From Neoechinorhynchus agilis (taxonomy: Eukaryota > Acanthocephala): a DNA stretch of 64,000 nucleotides. The notes under the pieces are model-generated. The model was not told where the DNA came from, searched no databases, and saw nothing but the letters and a program-made list of their open reading frames with translations. A program made the position numbers and the translations under genes. The DNA lies in NCBI GenBank assembly GCA_051530055.1, contig CM121341.1, positions 13,578,001-13,642,000 on the forward strand, read 5' to 3'. Every line of letters begins with the position of its first letter. The first letter of the stretch is position 1. Positions 21,814 through 33,590 of this stretch are shown here, piece by piece.

Positions 21814-22240
21814 GAGCTATGTTCACCTTTGGCAATAAGAAAAAAATATCATCACAAGTGGAATCAATTAGCTTCGGAAGTGGGGAGTGTAATCACACTG
21901 TAGTCTTGTTAAGTTACTAGAGGATTAATGGTAGAAAGTGAGGCACTAATCGCATTGTATTCTTGAACAGTTACTTTTATTAGTTGGCAATACGAAAATC
22001 GTTTTTCGCCATTTCTCGATCTTAAATAAGACTGCTGATTTTTGGATAGTACCCAACGAATTCCACTTTCATAGAAATTCGACTTTAAATCGACATCAAC
22101 AATTGAGCTGTAAGGGTGTTTGATAGCTTCTAGAAAGTATAACATTCATCGTTTGTTTGCTAAAATTTAACATTAGGAACCAAAAAGATTCTTATTTGAT
22201 AAATTTCTTTACCTTCCTCGCAGGTGGAAAAGGACGAATA

Positions 22241-22680
22241 ATGGAATCTGATTGCTCGATCGAATACCCACTTCAATTGCTGATCCTTTCACTTCAATCG
22301 TTGGTCCAAACCACACCTACCGAATATGAACCCAATGACCTTTTACGACTTTCTCGCGAATGCAGTGGACGTGCAATGAAATACAGACTAAAAGTTAAGG
22401 ATTTGGAAATGCAACTTGAATTAAAAGAGGAAATGACGAACCAATTACAATCCAGAGTTTCGGACCATGTGAATGATATTAAATTGCTATCAGTAAGTGT
22501 TCATCCCATTTTTTTACGATGCCACTTTAATATAAAATTGGTAGGAACAACTAAGTAATTGTAGAATGAAATACGAGGAGCAAATGACGCTGATGAGCGA
22601 TCACCTGACGGAAATGGTATCAAGAGTTTCTGATCAGATGAATGAAATCGATAGATTGAAAAATCAGCTAAGATTGTAAT
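22241..22680 (+). CDS. Coiled-coil protein, two exons
   Basis: Exon 1 from ATG 22241 (MESDCSIEYPLQLLILSLQS) to 22492, then GTAAGT, a 52-bp intron, and exon 2 from 22545 to stop 22680 (EQLSNCRMKYEEQMTLMSDH to KNQLRL). The joined frame of about 128 residues is strongly heptad-like (VKDLEMQLELKEEMTNQLQS, DQMNEIDRLKNQL), and two halves resemble each other (QLQSRVSDHVNDI versus MVSRVSDQMNEI), suggesting an internal repeat. An acceptor-like CTCGCAG lies just upstream of the ATG, so more 5' exons may exist. The gene is convergent with CSE1, with 199 bp between the stop codons. Function unknown; probably structural. Confidence 0.5.
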
Positions 22681-22879
22681 CATGTGTATGGCTATGCGGT
22701 TCCGGTAAAATGGATAGATGTGATCATCGCTATTAGCTGCCCTGCGGAATGACAGCTTCACTATCATAGTCTGCAATCTGAATTTCAATCGAATTTCAAA
22801 ATGCACTCCGGGCACGCTATGAATAAAGCCACTGGCCACTTATTTACCACAAGACCAAGCATTGTCGCACCACAACACA

Positions 22880-25800
22880 TCAAGGACGGTCACCAAAAAG
22901 TTTATCCGTTTCCTTTTTGATAGTTTGAGCCTCCTTGATGATTTCTTCGAGTTCCTTAGTGTAGGTATTAACGAGGTTACTGGTGAACCGCGCTCTATTG
23001 ATATGATCATATCCCATTCCGCCCAGTGACTGGAATCGTTTACTGAGGATTTGGCACATTTGTATAACAGAATCAGACCAGCATTTTGATTTAGGAAGCG
23101 TTTGTACAGGATCGATGTCTTTTAGGCTTTCACAGAATTTAAGATTGTTTCCGGTTGAAATGAACGTTAAGCCACCACCGACGAATTCAGCACCTTTATT
23201 TGATTTCAAAGACAACTTAAATGCATGTCGAAGGCGGTCATAGAGGCCATCATATATTGTACCATACGCTGAATGTGGATCTAATGCAAACGGCTTTCTT
23301 TAAAGATCATTATCGAAAACGTTTGCCTCTGTATGATAGTTCTAGATTCCGTTAGAAGCCTTACAAGAGCGTATGAAACATTTCTTTTCTCTCTAAAAGT
23401 CCTCTGATGGCAATCAAAAAAAGCGACTATTCCATTTTCACCCATGAACAAACTCTGTATTATCATCAGACTGAGAGCCTTTTGAAGACGGTCGATAATT
23501 TTAAGAATATCATCGGGCGAGTACTTGCAAAGTAGCACACTGGTGAGATGTATAACATCAAACACGAATCTTTGTTCACGCACTTTTCCAAATGAACGTT
23601 CATTTCCTACAGAAATCCGTGTTAGTCTTCTACACAGATGGGAGTATATTTTTTTGACGAGAGCCTCGTCCAAATGTGAATAAAGGACACACTCACAGAA
23701 TAGAATAGCGTCGTGTTCAGTGGGTCGCGATGAGAATAGTTTTTGAAACATTGGTATGATCAAGCCCTCTGTTGATGGCATTTGGATTTGGGAATTAGGA
23801 AGAGAAGCTTGCTGAGCTAAAGCACATAATGTTGTCACACAAGCACCGCGATTAGCTGCAACGTCCATCAGGGAACCGCAAATTTTTTGTTGTCGTTTTG
23901 TCAATTCAATATCCACTCCCAAAACACGAGTGGCAAGAAGAGCCAAAAGTTGAAGCGAATACGGCACAAAGTCAACTATGTCTTCGTCGATTATTTTTAA
24001 CAAAAGCAAAACCAAGTCAGTAAGGTTCGTGATGTGATCGCTGTATGAACCGACGATTAGCGCTAAAATCTCGAATGCGTAATGATTGAACAATGGCTTT
24101 CGAATGTTCGTTATACTGTTCTCAATGAGAGCCGTCATACTCGCAGTGATTCGAACGTGGAGCATTTGAGTGGCCGGTAGTTCCGTTTGACAGGTGACGC
24201 TGCATCGAAGTAAAGCTTTGAGTGCGTACTCGTTAGCAGATAAACTCTTGAGAAATTTTTGGAATTGCAGGAATACGTAAAAACACAAATCAAATATTGC
24301 TACTACAAAGCAATGAGCATTTTTTGAAATTGCCACCAAAAGTGCGCGACTCGTTGATTAAAAGAAAAAATGTTTTAAAGAGTAGGACTAAGGTGCGGTT
24401 TTTGGGTATGATCAAGATTAACATTTCCGAAGAACGGTTAGCGCCAAAATTAATTATTTAAGCCCTATTTTCGGTTTAATTAAAGTCAAAATCAAGAGTT
24501 CATCCTTTATCAGGTTTCCGTTCGCTTGCGCAAATTAGCGCCACCACGAGATCAGATAAGAATGGGCTAATCTCGTCCACAGTGAAAAGGACCTTTTCAG
24601 TTGTCTCAAGAGGCGATGAAGTCATCGCCAACAGACGTTCAAGAGTATGGCACGCCGCAGCCGAGAGAGCGTAAGAAACAGAAACCGAACTGACGTTGGG
24701 ACTTATGAGCCGGATCAAATAAGGCATTGATTCAAGGAGAAGTGGTTTTCCAAGGATATATCTGAATTCGGCCAGATATTTCATAGCATCCATTTTAAGA
24801 ATAGGATTTGGATCCACGGAGCATTCCGTGACCAAATGGGTCTTTAGAGATTCTGTGAAAAATCTAGGGATATCGATTGATGTTGATGCGCGCACTACTC
24901 CATGTTTGGCAGTTTGTCCCCTTCGTGCAATACAAATCACAAGAAAGGTGGCAACGTCTTTTTGTTTCCAATTGACAGAAGATTGATTGTATTCAGTGAG
25001 AAGAGCCTCAACGTACTGACCAAAGACTCCAATGACCTGTGCCTCCATTTTATGACAAAAAGCATCAATGAGTCTAGCAGCACAACCTCGTATAGAATCA
25101 GTGTCAGTTGCTGAAGACATCTCGAATTCCTTTTTGATTAAATCTTCAACGTTTTCATCTAAAAGATCTTCGTCCCGTGGCACAATACATGGGATTATGA
25201 CGTTCTCGCAGATATTCCTTAATGCTCCTTCCTCACTCATTGCAGCAGCAAATGTATCATAGGCGGCAACATCGGTTAAGAATTTCAGAGCTGCGCAAAT
25301 CATCTGCTCATGAATGCTGCTCATAAATTCATTCAAAATCACCGTCGCATTTGATAAGGCCTTCCATACAGCATCTATACATGCGCGGGCGTATTGGATA
25401 AATTCCTGGTAGTTACGGACCAATAAGCCGGCACAATTGCATGTTGCGATTAAGGCCTCTTCTATTTCGTCAATATTGTCAAGATTTGAATTCGGGTTAA
25501 GACCCAGCACGACCAGAAATCCTTTAGAGTATGTATCGAGGTTATCCTCGACGTGGTCTAGTGCAAAGACTCGAGAACAATTTTAGGCTAACAATTATAA
25601 AAAGTATTTTGGCGATATGCGATCCAGCAGCTTCCTGTTGCAGCGAATCAGCGCGGCGATCCAACGCGGCAATGCCGCGGCCATCAAGGAAGCTGCCGAA
25701 CAAACATAACATTTGAAGAAAACGAAACTATATTGACAGGATAGAATATTTTTGCGAGCAATGGAAAACTAAGAAAACCTGAGATATCCATTTTTAGCAG

Positions 25801-26693
25801 CCAGTGACGTCATTTTATCATGTACACATTCAAAAACTATCGAAATTTCAATCCGACTTTTAAAGGATTGCTCGTAGATCAACAAGCAAAGATAGATCCC
25901 GAACCCACAGGAGCCAATTTTGCGAAAATACCGAAATTGAATAAATTAATTCGATTATAAAAGTAAATGCCACTTCTTTAAGAAAACACCAATATCGAAT
26001 TATTGATTCTCGAATCGTGCTTACAAGGTCTTGTGAAACCAAACTTTGCAAAATATCCATGCAAAGCGTAACGAAATTTAGTAGCTTTACATCCGCGCCT
26101 TGTCCTGTCGCGCTCAATTGCTCAATACATTTTTGATACATTTCGAGAAACTTCGGGGCGAAAGTATCGATTACAAGTCGAATTTCACTCCAAACCTCTT
26201 CACATCTTTCAGCGCTTCTATATTTTCGAAATACATTGTCAAGAATGCTAAAAACGGCCACTGGGTCATTTGTTATTTGTTCACTAAGTTCCTGGATCAT
26301 ATTGGGCCACTCAATTGGAAAGTCCGCAGACGCAATCAAAGATAAGCATACAATCAACTGATTTTGACTTGGGCTAGAAACTTGATCCAAAAGCTTGATA
26401 AGGGCTTTTCTAATAGATTCCTTTTGATCGGAACCAATCACCCCTGTAACGTCGTCCTCGCGAATTCCCTGCCATGATCGATTTACGTAATTTTTTAGGC
26501 AAATGGCGGCAGCCAAGCCAACGTTATCGCTTTTTTCGGCAATTACCTTAAGCAAATGGATACCATAGTCCGGCAGCAATTCGGCTTCCTTCAATGCATC
26601 GGTTGCTTGTTTAACGAAAACGGGATTACCGGATATTGAAAGAGCCAATTGTTCGCTAATCGCCTCTTGTTCAGCTTGCGAACGAGTAATCAT
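22880..26693 (-). CDS. Exportin-2 (CSE1/CAS), importin-alpha re-exporter
   Basis: Exportin-2 is a HEAT-repeat karyopherin that returns importin-alpha to the cytoplasm with RanGTP. Exon 1 (26025-26693, donor GTAAGC) starts MITRSQAEQEAIS and covers the N-terminal repeats (VGLAAAICLKNYVNRSW, FPIEWPNMIQELSEQI). Exon 2 starts near 25557 (or 25546) with EDNLDTYSKGF and continues through SVNWKQKDVATFLVI, a family signature, to about 24510. Exon 3 (about 23300-24275) covers KPLFNHYAFEILALIV to ALVRLLTES. The last exon (22880 to about 23270) carries KDIDPVQTL and the C-terminus (DKLFGDRP-stop). In all about 900 residues or slightly more, close to the usual 950-970. Some internal splice sites are unclear: the exon 2 end may use a GC donor (TGC|GCAAGC), and the exon 3/4 join lacks an obvious site. 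A LINE scrap sits in intron 1. Confidence 0.88.
25612..25711 (+). mobile_element. LINE C-terminal scrap, copy D, in CSE1 intron 1
   Basis: The plus strand reads SSFLLQRISAAIQRGNAAAI and ends EAAEQT-stop, the tail of the same nuclease-domain LINE family (FLLQ.I..A.QRGNA). It is antisense to CSE1 and lies between exon 1 (ends 26025) and exon 2 (starts about 25557). Local G+C is much higher than the surrounding intron. Its residues are closer to the general family consensus than to copies A, C or E, so it may stem from a different subfamily. Confidence 0.55.
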
Positions 26694-26807
26694 CTACAGG
26701 AGCAACGGATTATTAACTGAGAATCTGAAATCGACATAACGAAGACACGAATGCAAACCGAAAGAATACCAACTGGAAATGAGCAGCGAAAAATAATTTA
26801 TTCTATG

Positions 26808-27010
26808 TATAATTGTGGCCTTTTTTCAAGGCTGATTATTTTACCTTGGGCGCACAGCCCGCCGATTTGAGTCGAGGGAGACGGCCTCTAACCCAAGAAG
26901 ACGGTCCTCGACCCAGATCGGTGGGCTGTGTGCCCAAGGAAAAATTATCAGCCGTGAAAAAAAAGCCACAATTATACACAAAAAAATTAACCGGCCAGTC
27001 AGACTTCAAA
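26808..27010. repeat. Foldback/MITE-like element, copy 2 of 4
   Basis: TATAATTGTGGCCTTTTTTC at 26808 onward, then GGCTGATTATTTTACCTTGG, is repeated in reverse complement at about 26915-26985. Arms are about 80 bp with only a short spacer around 26890-26910. The centre of the 17.7 kb copy is missing here. It lies about 115 bp upstream of the CSE1 start codon. Confidence 0.7.
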
Positions 27011-27424
27011 AAATCCTTTTTGTACAACTTGATTATAACTAAATGTTCTGCGACTCACATTAACATTCAATCTGCACAAAAATTGTAGCAACAGAGCTTT
27101 CAACCAACCGCGACTGTAATGGTATCATCAAACCAATAGCCGGTAATGCGGATTGAACAATGGGTTAAATATTTTGTGTTTCTTTTCGCTGTTGGTATGA
27201 AAAACACGAATATTTCTTATTCTCATCGATTTTCATTGTAAAAAAAGATTTTATATTACCATAAAACATTGTGAACGCTATCGATTTCACAATCATTTGA
27301 CCAAAAAAATTTAACCACCAAAGGTACATCCGAAATAAATTAATGATTTAATAAATTCCTTCAATTTTTCCGCCAGAAGCCAGACTCAAGGAACTACCAG
27401 GAATCAAAATGCAATTAACCTTAT
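27011..27424. other. No gene recognised
   Basis: AT-rich spacer between the foldback element and the tandem repeat block. Nothing recognisable. Confidence 0.4.
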
Positions 27425-27945
27425 TATGGGTCGATAAAGTTATGAGCAACGTAAATGCTCGTGCAAGGGGAAGGAGAATTGATTTTACCTCTAATTTTTG
27501 TTTAATAGTTGTTTCCAAGTTCTAAACTCGAGTTTTAACGCAATTCGTTTTAGGTATCTCAAACAGATTTTGCTGTTGCTTTTTATCATGGGTTAGTTCT
27601 CGAGTAAATGTGCAGAACAATAATTTTATCGTCAACTTTTTTTAAATTGTTTTTCCAAGTCCGAAACCCAAGTTTGAACACAATTTATTTTACGTTTTTC
27701 AAACAAATTTATTGTCGATTGTTTTTTAACATGGGTAAAGTCGAAGGAAAATAGTTTTGTGTCCAATTTTTTAATATCTAATCCGAAGTTTATACAGATT
27801 TAATTTTACATTTCTCAAACAAATTTTGTTGTTTCTTTTTTGTTGTGAGTAAATGCCCAATCGAATGCGAAGGAAAAAAATTTTAATTTTTTTTAAATCA
27901 TATCGTTTAGTATTTACGTTCAATTTTTATTTCGGTTGGCAATCA
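27425..27945. repeat. Degenerate tandem repeat, unit about 125 bp, array 1
   Basis: Three to four diverged units. Each has, in order, a TTTTCCAAGTCCGAAACCCA-like block, AATTTATTTTACGTTTTTCA, AACAAATTTTGTTGT, a TTTTTNNTNTGGGTAAATG-like block, then CGAAGGAAAATAG. Unit starts fall near 27470, 27620, 27749 and 27870. The same unit makes the array at 42.75-43.2 kb. The array directly abuts the LINE copy E. Confidence 0.7.
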
Positions 27946-28457
27946 GGCGGAAGATACTCACAACACGCCGAAGTGAACGCAATTCTTAGCCGTGTCCTGA
28001 ATACTGTGAATACGCCCAACATCTTAGATCCGAGCAATCTTTGCCGACTCGATGGCCGTATACCGGATGGTGTCACAGTATTCCCGTGGTGAGAAGGAAA
28101 ATGCCTTCTCTGGGACGCCATGTGTGTGGACGGACACCCTCGCAGTAAGCAACATTCCGTACTCTCTCGAAATCCCTGAAGGTGCAGCCAGTGCAGCGGA
28201 AGGGAGGAAAATATAGAGAATTAGCAAGGACCCACTATTTTGTCCCCTCCGGAGTAGAGACGTATGGAGCGCTTGGTAGCTCGGCACTCACTCTGCTCAA
28301 GGATCTCTCGAAGAAATTGAGAGAAACGACCGGCGATGCACGAGCAGGTGTATTCCTGCGACAAAATATCCCGCTCGCAGTACAACGAGGCAATGCTGCT
28401 AGCGTGATAGCGACAGCCGAAGAAGGAGAGAAGCTCCAATTCTGCGGACGGTGGTGA
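27946..28457 (+). mobile_element. LINE nuclease-like C-terminal domain, copy E
   Basis: Starts with GGRYSQHAEVNAILSRVLN in the first frame, continues CRLDGRIPDGVTVFPW, then (after a stop codon and frame changes) GKCLLWDAMCVDG, AHYFVPSGVETYGALGSSAL and LRQNIPLAVQRGNAAS, ending GRW-stop at 28455-28457. It matches copy C nearly throughout, including the C-terminal tail that C lacks. Aspartate and Thr of WDAT have become WDAM. Non-functional, with several breaks. Confidence 0.7.
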
Positions 28458-28889
28458 TTGCACGTTTTGTACTTTAACAATTAAAATTCTAAATTTTTAC
28501 AGTTTAATGAAATTATTGCTATCACTAATGAGGGCGAGTTTCGATGACAAAACGTTGTAAACCGATACCAATGGGATTGTTTTCATTCTCTTGCCTGTTA
28601 ATCCACCAAAAGACGCGTGATTTCAAACTTTGGGATCCTACAATATATCATATATATTTAAATTCAGTAACGGCACATCTACTCAAGCTTTAGAATTTTC
28701 CTATTCAACTTATTGCATCAAAAGTGTCGATATTTTTTTTATAGAGAACACGATACTCTGCGCGTGCCAAAGTAACCAATGTATTCGATTCCACAATTAA
28801 GGTTTTCATCGCAGGGCCATGATAATACGAAAAATTTACTCCAGGAGATGCTCGTCTCATATCGTCGTCTCCCCCTTGCGAGCGAAATT

Positions 28890-29940
28890 TCCAAAGCGTC
28901 ACTCGCATGGTGTTTCACGGCCGTCGAAAGCTTTACTCCTTGACCTGGGTGGAACCTTGAGTGGTGTTTGACCCAGGGAGGCCGCGTTTGGGTTCAATGC
29001 GTTTCGTATATGCTCATAAATACGTACGAGGAAAGGACTCGCCGTCTTCCCAATGTAGACGACCGGAATGTATTGTGCGCATTGGGCAAAGGTTGTCTCG
29101 TGGACGTCATTAATCCTCGTGCAAAGCGGCCTTTCTCGAGACGTCCGATCTTGGACATTGCTACCCGCATGCTTGCACATGAGGCACGAAATCTGGCACT
29201 GTGGTGTTTCGTTGTGGCGGGTCTCCTGTGTACTAATTGAACCCCTAGATATGTCTCTTTAAAGAGTCTCTTGGTGTCGCTCGTGAATTCCGTGCTTACA
29301 AATGGGATCCTGAGGATCGTTAAGGAATCTTTATTCTTTTCCTTCTTCCTCGAACGTGCGCCAGTCAATTGCGTTCGGCGTTGAAGCCTCTCAATTTCCT
29401 GATCCCCATAACCGTTTTACACGAAAATTCCGTTTACATCATTAACCGCGCTCCTTATAGCCTGCGACGAAGATGAGCAAAGCCTTGCGTTCTTATGCAT
29501 CGCAGTGTAGGTCGCTTGCTTTATCACCCAAGGATCATGAAAATCTGGATGCATGACTAGGGCCTTCTTGCAAGGTTTATAATACCACTCAAATGTGCTT
29601 GTATCATTAACCTTAATCCGCCAAGTTGTCCCTCGTCACTCTTGAACTGCGCAATTGTGTCCATTGTATTGAGCTTCTGTTCCAATTCATCTAGTTCAGA
29701 CGTCTCCCTGTAGGACAGTAGATCGTCGTCCACATATCTCAGGTAAATACGTTTTTCGGCGACGTGTGGAAAAAGCGTACTGCCTCTCCAGATCGTCCAG
29801 CCACAAAATGGCCAACACCGAAACCCCCTTGGATTCATGCAATTTCTCCATACATGAAGAGATCGCATTTGAGGTGGCCACACAACTTATAGTGCAGAAT
29901 TGTAGTTTGCAAAGAAATGACATTGTACATCGATGATACG
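28890..29940 (-). mobile_element. Penelope-like element fragment: RT then GIY-YIG nuclease
   Basis: On the minus strand the RT comes first: KLHESKGVSV, then LRYVDDDLLSYRETSELDEL with the YVDD catalytic box (about 29560-29880). Downstream in the same direction (29368-28900) follow ILRIPFVSTEFTSDTKRLFK, the linker typical of these elements, a Cys-rich CxxC stretch, and VVYIGKTASPFLVRIYEHIR, which fits the core of a GIY-YIG endonuclease (IGKT..P..RI.EH). The order RT-linker-GIY-YIG is diagnostic of Penelope-like elements of the endonuclease-bearing class. Several frame breaks make it inactive. Its N-terminal part and ends were not seen, so it is a truncated copy. Confidence 0.75.
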
Positions 29941-32875
29941 GCCGCTGTTATTAGTGAGTGCGGCTACATCGCATCAACAGCAAGTTTATCATCGTTGTCA
30001 AAATTTTTTATATAAATGCCTACCTCAAATGAGGTTCAGAAAGACTAAGTTGACTTTAAACTTCCATTCCACTTTTGGGAAACGTAAGTTAATAGAAGTT
30101 TACAAATAATATAACAAGCCCGATGAATTGGCTATACATTCACTACAAATTTAAGCATTAAAGACGATACGAAGAAATTCAAGAAGATTTTAAAAGTGGC
30201 AGAGGAAAACTCGGCATTAAAAATAAATATGTTAAATCCATCTGAAACTTATGGACTATATCGGTCCTCGTTTTTACTCCAGAGGCCGCCAACATTACAT
30301 ATGTACCTTTCTCATAGCTCTAAGCAAACTCCCCACCACTAGGCACACACAAACGACTCTACCCTCAAAGTATACAGGTGGTGTAACATATTAGGACCAT
30401 GACAATGACTAACAGATAACTGCCGATTTAAAGTATACACGCAACTAAGAATGTCGCGCCTAACTAAAAATGGTAAAATCAAAGTTAAATATTGATCAGA
30501 AAAACTATAACAAAGTTTGCTAAACTTGAAAATATTTCCGGCGGATCGAATCTGTTATTGCTTTGCCAATATTCTCGCACCTTAATGCTATCTATTTATT
30601 ATTAAACACGGCATACGAAAATTACGTTTCATCATTGTACAATTATTTCTTTCCTGTATAAGGGCAGAGTATATGGGATATCTCGATATCCTCATACCCT
30701 TTCCGCAACTTACCAAATAACGAAATGATTTCTCCCTTTGCCAGCACTGTCCATTCAACCGGCGAAATTTCCATGTTGAGAAAAACAGAATTAAAAATAA
30801 CAAAATAATTGTCACCGTCATTTATATTGCATTGATCGTTTTGGCGTCCCCACTGATAAACTATCCTATTAGCTTGTTTATTTCCATTGCCATTTCGTGA
30901 TCTAAAACTATTATTTGATCATTGAAGTTACTATTTTCCGGTTATTCTTTCTTAGTTTGTGACATCTTTTTAGCCTCGCGGCTATATTCCTTTGGAGCCT
31001 TTCGGCTGACTTGCACACAACGGAGGCGCTTAGCCGCACTCGAAGGAACGGGGCCAATCCCCTTTGGGGCCGATGGGTAATCTCAATCCTGACCCCACCT
31101 CTTCCAGCAACCTCGCACACCCGTGAAACCCAGCGACCGGTGGCGTTGAACCTTCGACATATCAAGTGCATTATGAACGCGCACACCACACTGCCACTGG
31201 GCCTATTTTATTTCCACACCATCACGCAGAATCGGTAAAAAATACGATATTTACAACAAAAATACGAATATGAAAGGGCACATAACGTCTTTTGTTCTAC
31301 TGTTATTTAATAAATTTAAAGCCTTTTATACCGGTGGTCCCTAAGAAACAGTGTCCCGGAAATAAACGTTCTTTAAACAGCAATCAAAGGCTGCTCATAA
31401 CCTCCAATTCGGAGGACCATTTGATGATACCTTTTGCTTTTACAACTAAAACATTGAGAGACGTGCTGAAAGATTTCTATTCGCTAGTCGAAGGACAATC
31501 TAGTACGAAAACTCGTTGCGATTTGCTGTGAATCATACCCTATGTAAAATTGTATTATCCTTTGCACCCGCTGTTTTATTTAGCTGGATAAAAATTGATA
31601 CAGGTTTATTAACCGTTAATTGTGCGTCAGCTAAAATATACGAATGCGCAATCTCGGTACTAGTCTTAATGAAACAACTTACGAAGATATTGAGAGCAAA
31701 AAGTAAGACTTGACCGCATCGTTTGGTGAAGAATCAGTTTGGAAGTACAGCACGAAAATGTGACCTGTACTGAATCGAATTTTTAAAACGAAGAACGGTG
31801 GAAATAATTTTTTTATGAGAAATCGATTTATTCTATTCACACGTTGTACAAATTAAAACAAAGAAAATATAAATACTTTTTGACAATTTATGTCACACAA
31901 TTACAAAAAGGTGTTATGATAAAACTCGAGAGTGTCTATATTTTCTCTAAAGTATTTAAAAGTCCTTACTTTTAATATTGATTTTAATTGTCTTAAAATG
32001 ATCACTGTTCGTGTAGAGCAGCAACAAATTGAGCTCTGCTTTACCGTCGCAAAAAATGAAATTTACACTTTTGATCGTAATAACATTCTATACAGTAGTT
32101 CTGAACCAGTGTGATGCATAGATGAGTCAATTACTTTAAGTCTTTTCAACTAAATGCAAGAAGCTATTTAGTCAGACATGAATCAACGAACGCAGCATGC
32201 TTTAAACACATAAAAGGGAGTCTCACAAATCCGATTTGAGCAACATTTTTTGACGAAAATATTTTGCCAGGAGCTAATGATCATGAAAGGTACTTATTAT
32301 GCGGTTTGTACGATTTACGATTCTGACTTCAATACTTTGAAAAGCATCGATTCTGTTGACTTTGTTGATTCACTTACAAAGTAAGTTCGGTAATTTGTTG
32401 TTCAATAACGGATGTACATAAGTGATTAGCTGTCCAAAATCAGTGTCCAGCTGGGTTTCTTTCCCAAACTCACTCCAACGTGCAACGGAGTACGGACTCC
32501 CGTTATTTGCTGTAAGTGAAAACACAGAGAAAAAACAGAGACATATATAAGATCTTTAAGGCTTTACTAGTAGAAATGGTAAACCTATTACATGCAGTAA
32601 CTTTGAAGTTACTGGAGTGCGGTGTGATGGCAATACTACTTTGTTTGGCCAATCATGCTTTTCGGACGACCTTTTGTGTAGTAGGTTATACCGATTTGTG
32701 CTGTTACATTTACGATGACTCTTTAAGGACGAGCCGAATGTCCTGGTAATACACGTCCAGTACCTTTGATAGTCCGTTGTGCAAATAAGGAGACCGAAAG
32801 ATCTTGCTGTGAGTTATCCAAAAGTTATCTTTAAATAGGAAACTCGTCTTAAAATAGGCACTGAATTAGATCCAT
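29941..32875. other. No convincing gene
   Basis: Repeat-poor to AT-rich sequence. Open frames at 30588-30821 (-), 30911-31189 (-), 31292-31531 (+) and 32516-32749 (+) are 77-92 codons long without a recognised domain. The 30911-31189 frame is G+C-rich and arginine-rich, like the elements nearby, and may be an element remnant. I see no RNA gene. Confidence 0.35.
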
Positions 32876-33287
32876 ATGATCCACATAATTGTACAAGGTT
32901 CGATCATTCTCCTGGGATCGTGTGTGAAGGCAACACGAGTGCCACAGGTGATCGCTGCTTTGCTGCCGACCAATTTTGTCGTAGGTAACATGTTCAAAAA
33001 ATGAAAATAGCTATTAACTGTTCATAGCGTTGACTACGAATGTGAACAGAAACAATTATCGAACGGCTGTAATCGTACCATCGGTACTTTTGGGTCTTTT
33101 GGGTCTTGTTGGACTTCTCGCAGGAGCTGCAAGTCTCATTCCACTTTTGGCGTCCGCCAGAAGTCCACGGAGAGCGCCAGTATACCGAGGATATAGACCA
33201 AGATATCGTGCTCGCCTTCCACCCAGGCCTGTCCCACAGTATGTGCCGGGAGCCCCAGTTGGGCCCGGTTCTGTACCAAGACCATAA
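32876..33287 (+). CDS. Small secreted or single-pass membrane protein, two exons
   Basis: Exon 1 (32876-32984) begins MIHIIVQGSIILLGSCVKA, a plausible signal peptide, and stops at a G|GTAACA donor. A 43-bp intron ends at TTCATAG (33027), and exon 2 (33028-33287) continues in phase. The joined protein has about 122 residues. It has a second hydrophobic stretch (VIVPSVLLGLLGLVGLLAGA, residues about 50-75, glycine/leucine-rich) and an Arg/Pro/Tyr-rich tail (YRGYRPRYRARLPPRPVPQY). Either a type I membrane protein with a short ectodomain or, if cleaved, a cationic peptide. I recognise no family. Phase agreement across the intron is the best evidence that it is real. Confidence 0.5.
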
Positions 33288-33439
33288 ACTCGAAGAAAGG
33301 ATTATTAATCTTAAAGAATAAAAAGGGCTTCGGTTGCGTGACGAAGAAATGGTATCGGTTACTCGGATAACAACAGGTAAACTTTAGCTTAGGTTGATTT
33401 AGTATTGGAAAGTATTATGAATAATGAATGATTCCTGCT

Positions 33440-33590
33440 ACTTGACATTTACAGCGACAAGAAAGTTTGCACGCGATCGGACTCTTCGACAGTTCAGGGA
33501 AGCTAAAAAGGCGATTTTGATTGCGACTGATGTTACAAGTAGTGGTTTAGTTGAGTTTAATGGTAGTACTTTTCGGGCCGGTTGAGAGGC
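33440..33590 (+). pseudogene. DEAD-box helicase C-terminal scrap
   Basis: The plus strand reads FARDRTLRQFREAKKAILIA and then TDVTSSGL, clearly motifs around IVa/V of a DEAD-box RNA helicase (usual form: ..R...L..FR.GK..ILIATDVASRGLD). Before and after it the frame is noise, and no other helicase motif is nearby. It is probably a retro-copied or otherwise transposed fragment of a host helicase gene. The closest family members are DDX5/DDX17/DDX4-type; a DDX5-like gene begins at 62.96 kb. Confidence 0.55.

Noticed and set aside
26813-27088. Open frame of 91 codons with a basic middle part
   Set aside because: It is the translation of the foldback element's inverted arms; the opposite strand gives an equally open mirror frame.
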